NCBI GenBank assembly: GCA_947565475.1
Contig: CANOGI010000087.1
Location: 1 to 8,358, forward strand
Length of the DNA stretch: 8,358 nucleotides
DNA from: an uncultured Eubacteriaceae bacterium
GTDB lineage: Bacteria > Bacillota > Clostridia > Lachnospirales > CAG-274
Direction: 5' to 3'
Position 1 is the first letter of the stretch. The number at the start of each line of letters is the position of its first letter. Below the pieces are notes generated by a model. That model had not been told where the DNA came from and searched no databases. It saw nothing but the letters and a program-made list of their open reading frames with translations. Both the position numbers and the translations under genes were made by a program. Shown here piece by piece: positions 1 through 6,796 of the stretch.

Positions 1-11
1 TTTATTAATAA

Positions 12-1328
12 AACCTATATTTTCTATCATTAAATCTGCTATTTAAAAAAAAAAGCGACTGGAAGCCGATTACATTATGCCCTTTTTCAAGTCAAGAAAA
101 ATGGTCAGGAGTATATTTTGAGAAATATGGTTCCTACATAATGGGAGCCGCCGAATTTATACTTGACGAAATACCTTTAGATATTAAAAACAAAATGAAT
201 GAGTTCTCAAAAAACAGCAGGGTTATACTCATCGCCCACTCAAAAAATAAATGCGCGCCGAAAAAACTGCCAAAAGAAATAACGCCCGTAGCGTTCATAC
301 TCATTCGTGATAAAATAAGAGCGGAAGCGAAAAAAACATTAGAGTATTTTAAAGACCAGGGAGTATCAATAAAAGTTATTTCTGGAGATAATGTCGAAAC
401 GGTAAGCGGAATAGCGAAAGCCGCTGGAATTGACGGCTGGAAAAAAGCAATCGACGCCACAACTATCAACAGTGACAACATCGACAGCTCCGTCTCAGAA
501 AACGTGGTATTCGGAAGAGTGACTCCCATTCAGAAAAAAGAACTTATCAACGCTATGCAGAAAAACGGGCATACTGTGGCGATGACAGGTGATGGCGTAA
601 ACGATGTTCTCGCTCTCAAAGAAGCCGACTGTAGTATAGCGATGGCTTCAGGAACAGACGCGGCGAGAAATGTTTCTCAGCTTATACTGCTTGACTCAAA
701 CTTTGACTCAATGCCCAAAGTTGTCGCGGAGGGACGACGTTCCATAAATAATATTCAGCGTTCGGCGGCTATAGTTATGGTTAGAACATTATATTCCCTT
801 GGCTTGGCGTTTATATTTTTGTTCGTTCATATACCCTATCCGTTTATACCTATTCAGCAAACGCTTATTAACGCCGTGAGCTCTGGAATACCAGGGATTA
901 TACTCGCTCTTGAGCCAAATAAAAAAAGAATAAAAGGAAACTTTTTCCAAAATATAATGAGACTTGCCCTGCCCCCTTCCATGGCTGTATTTATCTCTGT
1001 TCTGGGAATACTTGTTTTTGAGTGTATTTTTGATATCTCAAAAACAGAATCCTCCACAATATGTGTTTATGTTACAGGATTTATAAGACTTATGTTTTTA
1101 TTCAAAGTTTGTATTCCCTTTAACATTACGAGAACCGCTCTTTTCGCTTGTATGTGCGGAATATTCGCCGGAGGAATTTTATTGTTCCCCGAATTTTTCA
1201 ATCTATCACCTTTCACGCCAATGGTGTTAATACTTACAATAGGTTTTACTATATTCGCTGTTCTTATATTTATAGGATTAAGTAAATTTTTTAATAAAAG
1301 CAAGCTTCTCTCAAAAGCTGAACTTTAA
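12..1328 (+). CDS. P-type cation-transporting ATPase, C-terminal part (5' end missing or frameshifted)
   Basis: This is the C-terminal part of an ATP-driven membrane ion pump. The first in-frame ATG is at 141, but it has no ribosome binding site. The frame is open back to 12 and encodes typical nucleotide-binding-domain sequence before that ATG (CPFSS, KWSGV, then GSYIMGAAEF), so 141 is not the true start. Counting from the ATG, ISGDN lies at 80-84 and the HAD hinge motif TGDGVND at 149-155. About six membrane segments follow (roughly 208-228, 241-257, 277-294, 306-324, 332-350, 361-380). ALEPNKKRIKG after the second segment resembles CtpE-like cation ATPases of Gram-positive bacteria. The phosphorylation motif DKTGT and the first four membrane helices would lie left of the window. 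Two in-frame stops at 6-11 close the frame, so a frameshift or truncation is likely in the first 50 bases. Substrate is unknown; Ca2+ or another cation is an inference from the family. Confidence 0.88.
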   Translation, partial: NLYFLSLNLLFKKKSDWKPITLCPFSSQEKWSGVYFEKYGSYIMGAAEFILDEIPLDIKNKMNEFSKNSRVILIAHSKNKCAPKKLPKEITPVAFILIRDKIRAEAKKTLEYFKDQGVSIKVISGDNVETVSGIAKAAGIDGWKKAIDATTINSDNIDSSVSENVVFGRVTPIQKKELINAMQKNGHTVAMTGDGVNDVLALKEADCSIAMASGTDAARNVSQLILLDSNFDSMPKVVAEGRRSINNIQRSAAIVMVRTLYSLGLAFIFLFVHIPYPFIPIQQTLINAVSSGIPGIILALEPNKKRIKGNFFQNIMRLALPPSMAVFISVLGILVFECIFDISKTESSTICVYVTGFIRLMFLFKVCIPFNITRTALFACMCGIFAGGILLFPEFFNLSPFTPMVLILTIGFTIFAVLIFIGLSKFFNKSKLLSKAEL

Positions 1329-1350
1329 TGTTTTATTAATGAGGTGTTAT

Positions 1351-1986
1351 ATGAAAATTGAAGAAAAAGTTGATAATATTTTAAGACTTCTCGATGAAAA
1401 TTATCCTACGGAAGATAAATGTTATCTTGTTCACAAAAACGAGTGGCAGCTTTTAATAGCGACAATATTAAGCGCCCAATGTACTGACGATAGAGTTAAT
1501 ATTGTTACAAAAGACTTATTTAAAAAATACACGTCTTTAAGAGATTTCGCCGAAGCCGACTTAGCAGAGCTTGAACAGGACATTAAAAGCACAGGATTTT
1601 ATAGAAATAAAGCCAAAAATATTATTCTCGCGTGCCGTATGCTTTTAGAAAAATATAACGGCGTTATGCCGTCTGATATTAACGAACTTACAAAAATACC
1701 AGGAGTCGGAAGAAAAACAGCAAATGTTGTGAGAAGCCATATTTTCAATCTCCCAAGCATCGTCGTGGATACTCACGTTAAAAGGATTTCGAAAAAAGTG
1801 GGTTTTACAAAAAGCGACGACCCCGTCAAAATTGAGTTTGAGCTTATGGAAATTTTTCCAAAAGAACATTGGATAAGATACAATACTCAAGTTATCGCCC
1901 ACGGCAGAAAAATCTGCAAGGCAAGAAAGCCTGAATGTGAGTCTTGCTGTTTAAGAGATTACTGCGACGAGCATCTTAGTATATAA
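1351..1986 (+). CDS. nth: Endonuclease III (DNA glycosylase/AP lyase)
   Basis: A base-excision repair enzyme that removes oxidised pyrimidines and cuts at the abasic site. The protein is 211 residues, the usual family length. The helix-hairpin-helix LTKIPGVGRKTANVV is at 113-127 with the catalytic lysine K122, and the catalytic aspartate D140 is in VVDTHVKR. Four cysteines, C189, C196, C199 and C205, have the exact C-X6-C-X2-C-X5-C spacing of the [4Fe-4S] cluster. An ATG at 1339 is in frame four codons earlier, but the ribosome binding site GAGGTG (1341-1346) overlaps it and sits four bases before the ATG at 1351, which is therefore chosen. It starts 22 bases after the ATPase gene with no terminator between them, so the two are probably co-transcribed. 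A strong hairpin terminator follows. All catalytic residues are present, so it should be active. Confidence 0.96.
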   Translation: MKIEEKVDNILRLLDENYPTEDKCYLVHKNEWQLLIATILSAQCTDDRVNIVTKDLFKKYTSLRDFAEADLAELEQDIKSTGFYRNKAKNIILACRMLLEKYNGVMPSDINELTKIPGVGRKTANVVRSHIFNLPSIVVDTHVKRISKKVGFTKSDDPVKIEFELMEIFPKEHWIRYNTQVIAHGRKICKARKPECESCCLRDYCDEHLSI

Positions 1987-2036
1987 ATATCATACCTGAA
2001 TATAAGTTATTGAACAAATACAATATTTGCTTATAT

Positions 2037-2080
2037 AAAAAAGCGATGGGAGTAAAAATACTTTTCCCCATCGCTTTTTA
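2037..2080. terminator. Bidirectional intrinsic terminator between nth and the AraC gene
   Basis: Stem GCGATGGG (2043-2050) pairs with CCCATCGC (2067-2074). It is flanked by A-rich sequence on the left (2037-2042) and T5 on the right (2075-2079), so the stem extends and either strand gives a hairpin with a U tract. The loop holds a second small stem, AGTA/TACT (2051-2054 with 2059-2062). It lies between two convergent genes and can end both transcripts. Confidence 0.9.
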
Positions 2081-2100
2081 ACTTCTTTTTTAATATATAA

Positions 2101-2934
2101 TTATTTTTTTAAACTATTACGAAATTGAGAAGGCGTCATACCCGTTTTGTTTTTAAACTGTACAGAAAGGTAATCACCGTGACAATATCCTGTGTCCAAG
2201 GCTATTTCCATAATAGATTTATTTGTTTGAATAAGCATTTTTTTAGCCTGGGTAATACGTACGTTATTTACATACTCCTTAAAAGGTATCCCAAGCTGAA
2301 GTTTAAACATTCTTGAAAAATAAGAATTTGAGAAATGAGCCATTTGGGCCGTTTTTTCAAGAGTAATTTTCTTATAGTAGTTATTTTCTATATAAATAAG
2401 TATATCAACTATAGATTTTGACAAAGGTGATTTATGTCCCTTAATGTTGTCGTTAAGTTTATTCTCCCATATAGTCATTAAAAGTCTGAATAACATTCCC
2501 TGAAGTATAAACTCTGTATAATAGACGTTTTTATTATATTCCTCAAGCATCTCAAAAAATATTTTCTCTATTTTAATCTGAATTTCATCAGAAAAATGAA
2601 ACACCATCTGACTGCATAACTCATTAAATATATTTTTTTCAACATGATTTATAAAAGGTTTAATAAATTCAGGAGTAAACTTAATAATATAACTGTCATA
2701 AGGAATATCACTGTTTGAAACAGTCCGATGATATACATATGGTGTTCCTACAGTAGCGTCTCCCGAATGATAACTATAACTTCCTGAAGGCATAATCACC
2801 TTTCTATCTCCCGTAATAACATACCCTACACTGTAATGGTCTGTGGCAATTTCCATAGACGGCATACAAAATCCAGATGGTCTTAAATTTCTTTCAACAA
2901 TAATTTGTTTTCCATTAGGAATAGGAAGAGCCAT
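2101..2934 (-). CDS. AraC-family transcriptional regulator
   Basis: A DNA-binding regulator of 277 residues, a normal length for the family. The N-terminal half (about 10-95) reads as a cupin-like sensor domain, including YSYHSGDATVGTPYVYHR. The C-terminal AraC domain has two helix-turn-helix units: about 191-212 (TAQMAHFSNSYFSRMFK) and 240-263 (IMEIALDTGYCHGDYLSVQF), ending in the family signature KTGMTPSQFR. A GTG at 2943 is in frame, but the ribosome binding site AAGGTG (2946-2941) overlaps it and is spaced six bases from the ATG at 2934, so the ATG is chosen. The gene is divergent from the ABC exporter at 3170, the usual arrangement when such a regulator controls the neighbouring transporter. 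The ligand cannot be read from the sequence; a sugar, a peptide antibiotic or a lipid-active compound are all possible. Confidence 0.93.
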   Translation of the reverse strand: MALPIPNGKQIIVERNLRPSGFCMPSMEIATDHYSVGYVITGDRKVIMPSGSYSYHSGDATVGTPYVYHRTVSNSDIPYDSYIIKFTPEFIKPFINHVEKNIFNELCSQMVFHFSDEIQIKIEKIFFEMLEEYNKNVYYTEFILQGMLFRLLMTIWENKLNDNIKGHKSPLSKSIVDILIYIENNYYKKITLEKTAQMAHFSNSYFSRMFKLQLGIPFKEYVNNVRITQAKKMLIQTNKSIMEIALDTGYCHGDYLSVQFKNKTGMTPSQFRNSLKK

Positions 2935-3028
2935 TTCCCCCACCTTCTTTAATAATCTTAAAAATATACTCCAAAACTAAAAATTATAATTGTACGATGT
3001 TCGTTTTAATTAATTGTTTATGACTTAA

Positions 3029-3057
3029 AGTATATCATAATATATAAGATTTGTCAA
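3029..3057 (-). promoter_or_regulatory. Sigma-A-type promoter of the AraC gene
   Basis: Read on the minus strand: TTGACA (3057-3052), a 17-base spacer (3051-3035), then TATACT (3034-3029), with TG one base before the -10 box. This is a near-consensus extended -10 promoter. It predicts a start near 3022 and a leader of about 88 bases before the ATG at 2934. Confidence 0.75.
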
Positions 3058-3076
3058 AAACTTGAGCATATATTTA

Positions 3077-3106
3077 ATTGAATATCTCAATATTTTAATA
3101 TAACAT
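3077..3106 (+). promoter_or_regulatory. Possible weak promoter and overlapping dyad upstream of the ABC exporter
   Basis: The best plus-strand match in the intergenic region is TTGAAT (3078-3083), 17 bases, then TAACAT (3101-3106); TATAAC at 3099-3104 is an alternative -10. Both boxes are only fair matches. The inverted repeat ATTGA-ATATC-TCAAT (3077-3091) overlaps the -35 box and could bind a regulator. A weak promoter fits activator-dependent expression, but in such AT-rich DNA the match could be chance. Confidence 0.3.
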
Positions 3107-3169
3107 AAATATATAGACATTATTTTTCAAAATTCTAAGACATACTGTAAGATTGGAGGAGATTTAATT

Positions 3170-4951
3170 ATGAATATAAAGAAAAAAAGTATTGTCCGTT
3201 TGCTATTATACATAAAACCTCTCTGGTACCTTATATTGATTTCAACCATTTTCGGAGTTTTAAAATTAATACTGCCCTTAATACTTCCTCAGGTTTTAAA
3301 ATATTTTACAGACACTCTGCTCGTATCAGAAACATTAACATCAGCTGAAAAAATAAGCGAAATTCTCAAATGGCTTATAATATTGCTTATGATATATTCA
3401 TTTTTATATATTCCATCGGCATTTTTAAGACAAGTCTGTTCGTTAGAGGCGGCCAATAAAATAACCCATACTATGCGTTGCCAATTATATAGTCATCTGC
3501 AAAAAATGTCAGCTTTATTTCATCACAAAAACAAGTCTGGAAACCTTGTTACAAGAATAAGTAGCGATGTGGAGGCTGTAACCGGCTTTATATGGAATGT
3601 AGCTACAAACGTTTGGATTGACTTTATAATGTTTTTAATATACATAACTCTTATGCTTTCAATTAATATACCGTTGACATTAATATGTTCTACTGCCGTG
3701 CCCTTGTCTATTATTATTACTAAAAAAATTCGTATGCGTATTTATAACGCGAGCAAAAAAGTTCAAAATAATATTTCAGAAATTTCCGGATATACACAGG
3801 AACGTATGGCGGGTTTCGCTACTGTTAAACTCTTTAATATGGAGAACTATGAGATAGACAAATTTAATAAATACTCAGAAAAAATTTACAGGTTCACACG
3901 AAAAACAAACCGTTACAGCTCACTGGGAGAAGCCGTAACAGGTTCATTATCAGAAATAACAGTTTCTATTGTCGTATGTTTATCGGCTATATATATAGCG
4001 AAAGATACTATGACTATAGGTGACTTAATTATATTTTACTCATACTTAGGATACTTTATAACCCCATTAAGGAGATTCGCCGAATTGAATCTCACGTACT
4101 CAAAAAGCATCGCTGGAATTGAAAGAGTATTTGAGATATTAGATACTCCTCTTGATATAAAGGAAAAAAGTAACGCTATAACACTTGATTATAATACACC
4201 CATAAACCTAAACTTTAATCATGTATATTTTAGATATAATAGTGAAGATAAAGATTATACCTTGTATGATATTAACTTTAGTATCAAACAAGGCGAAAAT
4301 ATAGCGCTTGTGGGCTCAAGCGGGTGCGGGAAAACTACACTTGTAAATCTATTAACACGGTTTTATGATCCCAATGAAGGAAGTGTTATAATTAACGGCA
4401 TAGATATTAAAAATTATTCTCTAAAATCTTTGTATGAGAAAATGGGAATGGTGTTTCAAGACACTCTGCTCTTTTCCGGCACAATAAAAGAAAATATATT
4501 ATATGGTAAACCTGACGCTACTGATAAAGAAGTGGAAGAAGCCGCCAAAGCCGCAAACGCTTATGATTTTATAATAAAAACACCTCAAAAATTTGATACA
4601 ATATTAGGGGAGAGAGGTATAGGATTATCAGGAGGACAGAAACAACGTATAGCGATAGCGAGAGTATTTTTAAGAAATCCTAAACTGCTTATATTAGACG
4701 AGGCGACAAGCGCTCTTGATTCCGAATCAGAGGAACTCGTACAAGACGCTTTAGAAAATTTAATGAAAGGCAGAACGTCAGTTGTTATCGCTCATAGACT
4801 TTCAACTATTGTAAACGCAGATAAAATTATAGTAATGGAACGTGGAAAAATAGTGGAAACGGGAAATCATACAACATTGCTTGAAAAAGGAGGAAGATAT
4901 TCCGAATTATATAATATGCAGTTTAAAGATATAATTAAAGACTATTCATAA
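3170..4951 (+). CDS. ABC exporter half-transporter (multidrug/lipid type, fused membrane and ATPase domains)
   Basis: A membrane pump of 593 residues that should work as a dimer, exporting a hydrophobic compound or peptide with ATP. The exporter-type membrane domain (about 15-325) has roughly six helices. The ATPase domain (about 345-588) holds every core motif: Walker A GSSGCGKT at 382-389, Q-loop glutamine Q430 in MVFQD, signature LSGGQ at 486-490, Walker B LLILDE at 506-511 with catalytic E511, and switch histidine H542 in IAHR. It should therefore be active. Ribosome binding site GGAGGA (3155-3160) lies nine bases before the ATG. There is no second half-transporter gene beside it, which suggests a homodimer or a partner elsewhere. 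The divergent AraC gene is its likely regulator. Substrate is unknown; drug, antimicrobial peptide or lipid export fit the family equally. Confidence 0.95.
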   Translation: MNIKKKSIVRLLLYIKPLWYLILISTIFGVLKLILPLILPQVLKYFTDTLLVSETLTSAEKISEILKWLIILLMIYSFLYIPSAFLRQVCSLEAANKITHTMRCQLYSHLQKMSALFHHKNKSGNLVTRISSDVEAVTGFIWNVATNVWIDFIMFLIYITLMLSINIPLTLICSTAVPLSIIITKKIRMRIYNASKKVQNNISEISGYTQERMAGFATVKLFNMENYEIDKFNKYSEKIYRFTRKTNRYSSLGEAVTGSLSEITVSIVVCLSAIYIAKDTMTIGDLIIFYSYLGYFITPLRRFAELNLTYSKSIAGIERVFEILDTPLDIKEKSNAITLDYNTPINLNFNHVYFRYNSEDKDYTLYDINFSIKQGENIALVGSSGCGKTTLVNLLTRFYDPNEGSVIINGIDIKNYSLKSLYEKMGMVFQDTLLFSGTIKENILYGKPDATDKEVEEAAKAANAYDFIIKTPQKFDTILGERGIGLSGGQKQRIAIARVFLRNPKLLILDEATSALDSESEELVQDALENLMKGRTSVVIAHRLSTIVNADKIIVMERGKIVETGNHTTLLEKGGRYSELYNMQFKDIIKDYS

Positions 4952-5027
4952 ATTCACCCATAAAACATCCGCGTAGATAAACCCAAAAATCTCAAACTTT
5001 TCAAATATAGAAAATAGAGAAAAAAAT

Positions 5028-5056
5028 TTGACAATATATATTATATATGTTAAAAT
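5028..5056 (+). promoter_or_regulatory. Promoter of tRNA-Leu
   Basis: Consensus TTGACA (5028-5033), an exact 17-base spacer, then TAAAAT (5051-5056), with TG at 5048-5049 as an extended -10. It predicts a start near 5063, about 11 bases before the mature tRNA. Confidence 0.85.
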
Positions 5057-5073
5057 AGTTATTGTATTTAATT

Positions 5074-5153
5074 GCGGATATGGCGGAATTGGCAGACGCG
5101 CAAGACTTAGAATCTTGTTCTTTGGAGTGTGGGTTCAAGTCCCACTATCCGCA
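5074..5153 (+). tRNA. tRNA-Leu (anticodon UAG)
   Basis: A class II tRNA with a long variable arm. Acceptor arms GCGGATA (5074-5080) and TATCCGC (5146-5152) pair fully, with discriminator A at 5153. Anticodon stem CAAGA/TCTTG encloses loop CTTAGAA, giving anticodon TAG at 5108-5110, which reads CUN leucine codons, mainly CUA. The T arm GTGGG-TTCAAGT-CCCAC is complete. CCA is not encoded, so the end must be added enzymatically. It has its own promoter and terminator, so it is a single-gene unit. Confidence 0.97.
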
Positions 5154-5184
5154 CTAATTACTATAACTCAAAAAAAACAAATAT

Positions 5185-5224
5185 TAATCCCGCTGTCTTT
5201 ATAAAAAATAGCGGGATTATTTTT
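5185..5224 (+). terminator. Intrinsic terminator of tRNA-Leu
   Basis: Stem AATCCCGCT (5186-5194) pairs perfectly with AGCGGGATT (5210-5218) and is followed by T5 (5220-5224). It starts about 32 bases after the tRNA end. Confidence 0.9.
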
Positions 5225-5323
5225 GCGCAAAATCCATAACCTTCTCAAATACACGTCCAATACTATCTTAAAGTAAATTTTCGTCGAACTCACTTTATAA
5301 TTGACTATGTTTTTCATAAAACA

Positions 5324-5350
5324 CAAAAAAGCCCGCAAAACGGACTTTTA
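5324..5350 (-). terminator. Intrinsic terminator of tRNA-Pro
   Basis: On the minus strand, AAAAGTCCG pairs with CGGGCTTTT (one wobble pair) around a five-base loop, and the T run continues past the stem. It lies about 43 bases after the tRNA-Pro 3' end. The roughly 100 bases between it and the tRNA-Leu terminator show nothing recognisable. Confidence 0.85.
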
Positions 5351-5392
5351 AATAATTTATTATAAAATACACAACGTCTCTATAAATAAAAA

Positions 5393-5466
5393 TCGGGGTG
5401 ACAAGATTTGAACTTGCGACCTCTTGAACCCCATTCAAGCGCGCTACCAAGCTACGCCACACCCCG
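5393..5466 (-). tRNA. tRNA-Pro (anticodon GGG)
   Basis: On the minus strand, acceptor arms CGGGGTG and CACCCCG pair fully, with discriminator A. D arm GCGT/GCGC, anticodon stem CTTGA/TCAAG and T arm GCAAG-TTCAAAT-CTTGT complete the cloverleaf. The seven-base anticodon loop is ATGGGGT, which puts T33 before anticodon GGG, followed by G37. It reads CCC and CCU. A32 and U38 can pair, a feature known to be conserved in tRNA-Pro(GGG) and linked to decoding accuracy. CCA is not encoded. It faces tRNA-Leu and is transcribed from its own promoter. Confidence 0.96.
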
Positions 5467-5477
5467 ATATCTTTTAT

Positions 5478-5506
5478 ATTCTCTCACATATTGATAAATT
5501 TGTCAA
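5478..5506 (-). promoter_or_regulatory. Promoter of tRNA-Pro
   Basis: On the minus strand: TTGACA (5506-5501), an exact 17-base spacer, then GAGAAT (5483-5478) with TG one base upstream as an extended -10. The predicted start near 5471 leaves only a few bases before the mature tRNA. Confidence 0.7.
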
Positions 5507-5734
5507 GTATTTTTTTATATAAAATATCCTTTTCTAAAATTACTCCCATTTTAAACAAAATCACCATAAATAAACTCTCATCACCGGCAAGACCGCTCGA
5601 ATTTTTATATAACAAAAATTCTCGTAACCAACGACAAAAGTATTCGCCTTTGTATTCAGAGTGAGGCTGGTCGTCGCAAAACTTCGTTTTGCTGCTCACC
5701 CTTGCAACCTGGCTTACACTCCCTGACTACAAGA
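5507..5734. other. Gene-poor stretch with a short hairpin; no supported gene
   Basis: No convincing gene. A 71-codon minus-strand frame (5699-5484) starts at GTG without a ribosome binding site, runs through the tRNA-Pro promoter and resembles no family known to me. A perfect inverted repeat GCAAAAC-TTC-GTTTTGC sits at 5676-5692 without a clear T run. One copy of a degenerate repeat lies at 5642-5670. Base composition is less AT-rich than the flanking spacers, which fits a decayed inserted piece. Confidence 0.4.
5642..5670. repeat. Degenerate repeat, copy 1
   Basis: ATTCGCCTTTGTATT followed, after seven extra bases (CAGAGTG), by AGGCTGG. The same words occur in the same order and orientation, without the seven-base insert, at 7052-7074. 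The two copies lie on either side of the IS-like stretch and the MerR gene, about 1.4 kb apart. Confidence 0.45.
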
Positions 5735-5930
5735 GTAAATACCCCCGCTAAGAAGCATGGGACTTCCTCTGTCAGTTAAATGAGAAAGAGCTCTTCTAAA
5801 CCAACTTATAAGCTTGCGAAATTACTATAGCGAACCAATAAAAGAATTTCCAGATATGTCAGTTTCACTAAAGTTTTCCTGTTCATTCTTTCATTAGTTC
5901 GCTGTAAATATGACAAGCGTCAAACGTCCT
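5735..5930 (-). mobile_element. Possible relic of an IS200/IS605-type right end
   Basis: On the minus strand, an imperfect hairpin CCCATGCT-TCTT-AGCGGGGG (5761-5742) is followed by TATTTAC (5741-5735). This resembles the right ends of IS200/IS605 (TnpB-carrying) elements, where a GCTT..AGC stem-loop precedes a TTTAC-like cleavage site. The bases upstream (5770-5930) look like a decayed TnpB 3' end, but all frames carry stops and no transposase gene remains. The relic begins within a few bases of the MerR stop codon. The assignment rests on remembered resemblance, not a search. Confidence 0.35.
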
Positions 5931-5933
5931 ATT

Positions 5934-6740
5934 TTATTTCTTTTTCACAGGAAAATAAATATCTGTTCTCCAGTCTTCCACAGGTATCCCATCCATTCCT
6001 GAATTTCTGTAAATCTCATAAGGAGGATTGGCAATCTCATAGCCATTATTATTTATCCATTTCAAAATGGAAGCGTAGGCCTCTGGTAGATTGGCATAAC
6101 TTCCCTTATGAATTGTAGTAGCGCATAGACATCCCCCAACAGAGCTGTTTGCCTTGCTCTCATCATCGATTCCTATACCTACCTCAATATCACTGTCATT
6201 TTCATTCCACTCCTCATCATGATAAACAGCTAAAACAATACCCGTAGGCTTAATATTTTCCACCGCTGTTTTCTCAAAAAGCTTTCCATAATATTTTCCA
6301 AACTCCTCGACAGACATTCTTTGTCTTGAGCTTAACACAAAAATGTTCTCACTCTCAACTATTGACACATCATAATTACTTTGATAACTCATAATTTCAC
6401 CTGTCCTTTCAAAATTTCTGATAATACCGCTTAATTCTTTAATCAACATTTCTTTATGTCTTATTTCAACTATTATTTCACCCGCGCGCGACTGCAGCAT
6501 TGAAAGGAGCGCTCCTTTGTCCTCACCGGAATCCAAAAATGATTTAATCTCAGTCAGGGAAAACCCATATCTTTTAAGTCTGCTTATTGTAAGCATACGA
6601 CTTAGCTGACTTTCATCATAATATCTGTAACCCGTAAACTTGTCGACTTTAAAAGGTTTAAGTAATCCGATTTTATCATAATGCCTAAGAGTTTTTAAGC
6701 TCACAGAACATATCTTCGAAAACTGACCTATACTAATCAT
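5934..6740 (-). CDS. MerR-family regulator with GyrI-like effector-binding domain
   Basis: A ligand-responsive regulator of 268 residues, matching the BmrR/BltR-like size and layout. The winged-helix MerR domain is at 1-70, with SLKTLRHYDKIGLLKP (14-29) and GYRYYDESQL (37-46). A helical dimerisation linker follows at about 75-115. A GyrI-like drug-binding domain spans about 122-266, ending EIYRNSGMDGIPVEDWRTDIYFPV, typical of this fold. A TTG at 6752 is in frame, but the ribosome binding site GGAGGA (6750-6745) lies right after it and four bases before the ATG at 6740, so the ATG is chosen. The promoter has a MerR-type operator, so autoregulation is likely. No transporter or enzyme gene stands next to it, unlike most relatives, so its targets lie elsewhere or were lost. 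It has no clear terminator after its stop. Confidence 0.94.
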   Translation of the reverse strand: MISIGQFSKICSVSLKTLRHYDKIGLLKPFKVDKFTGYRYYDESQLSRMLTISRLKRYGFSLTEIKSFLDSGEDKGALLSMLQSRAGEIIVEIRHKEMLIKELSGIIRNFERTGEIMSYQSNYDVSIVESENIFVLSSRQRMSVEEFGKYYGKLFEKTAVENIKPTGIVLAVYHDEEWNENDSDIEVGIGIDDESKANSSVGGCLCATTIHKGSYANLPEAYASILKWINNNGYEIANPPYEIYRNSGMDGIPVEDWRTDIYFPVKKK

Positions 6741-6750
6741 TTTGTCCTCC

Positions 6751-6787
6751 AAGAATTAATTCTTCGGAAATATCTATCAGTATTTCC
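6751..6787 (-). repeat. Two inverted repeats in the MerR leader
   Basis: AAGAATT-AATTCTT (6751-6764) is a perfect 14-base palindrome directly upstream of the ribosome binding site. GGAAATA (6766-6772) and TATTTCC (6781-6787) form a second perfect stem with an eight-base loop. Both lie in the predicted untranslated leader and could form RNA hairpins or bind protein; neither has a T run like a terminator. Confidence 0.45.
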
Positions 6788-6796
6788 TTGATTAAA

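Noticed and set aside
141..143. ATG at 141 as the start of the ATPase gene
   Set aside because: No ribosome binding site, and family-like sequence continues upstream in the same frame.
5172..5316. Minus-strand frame of about 48 codons between the two tRNAs
   Set aside because: No ribosome binding site before its ATG, and it runs through the tRNA-Leu terminator hairpin, which explains its sequence.
5484..5699. 71-codon minus-strand frame starting at GTG
   Set aside because: It has no ribosome binding site, overlaps the tRNA-Pro promoter, and resembles no known protein; more likely decayed or noncoding DNA.
5735..5780. RNase P RNA-like words (GAGGAAGTCC followed by a GC-rich arm, minus strand)
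   Set aside because: The conserved core elements of RNase P RNA and its paired 3' end are absent; the match is a short chance similarity.
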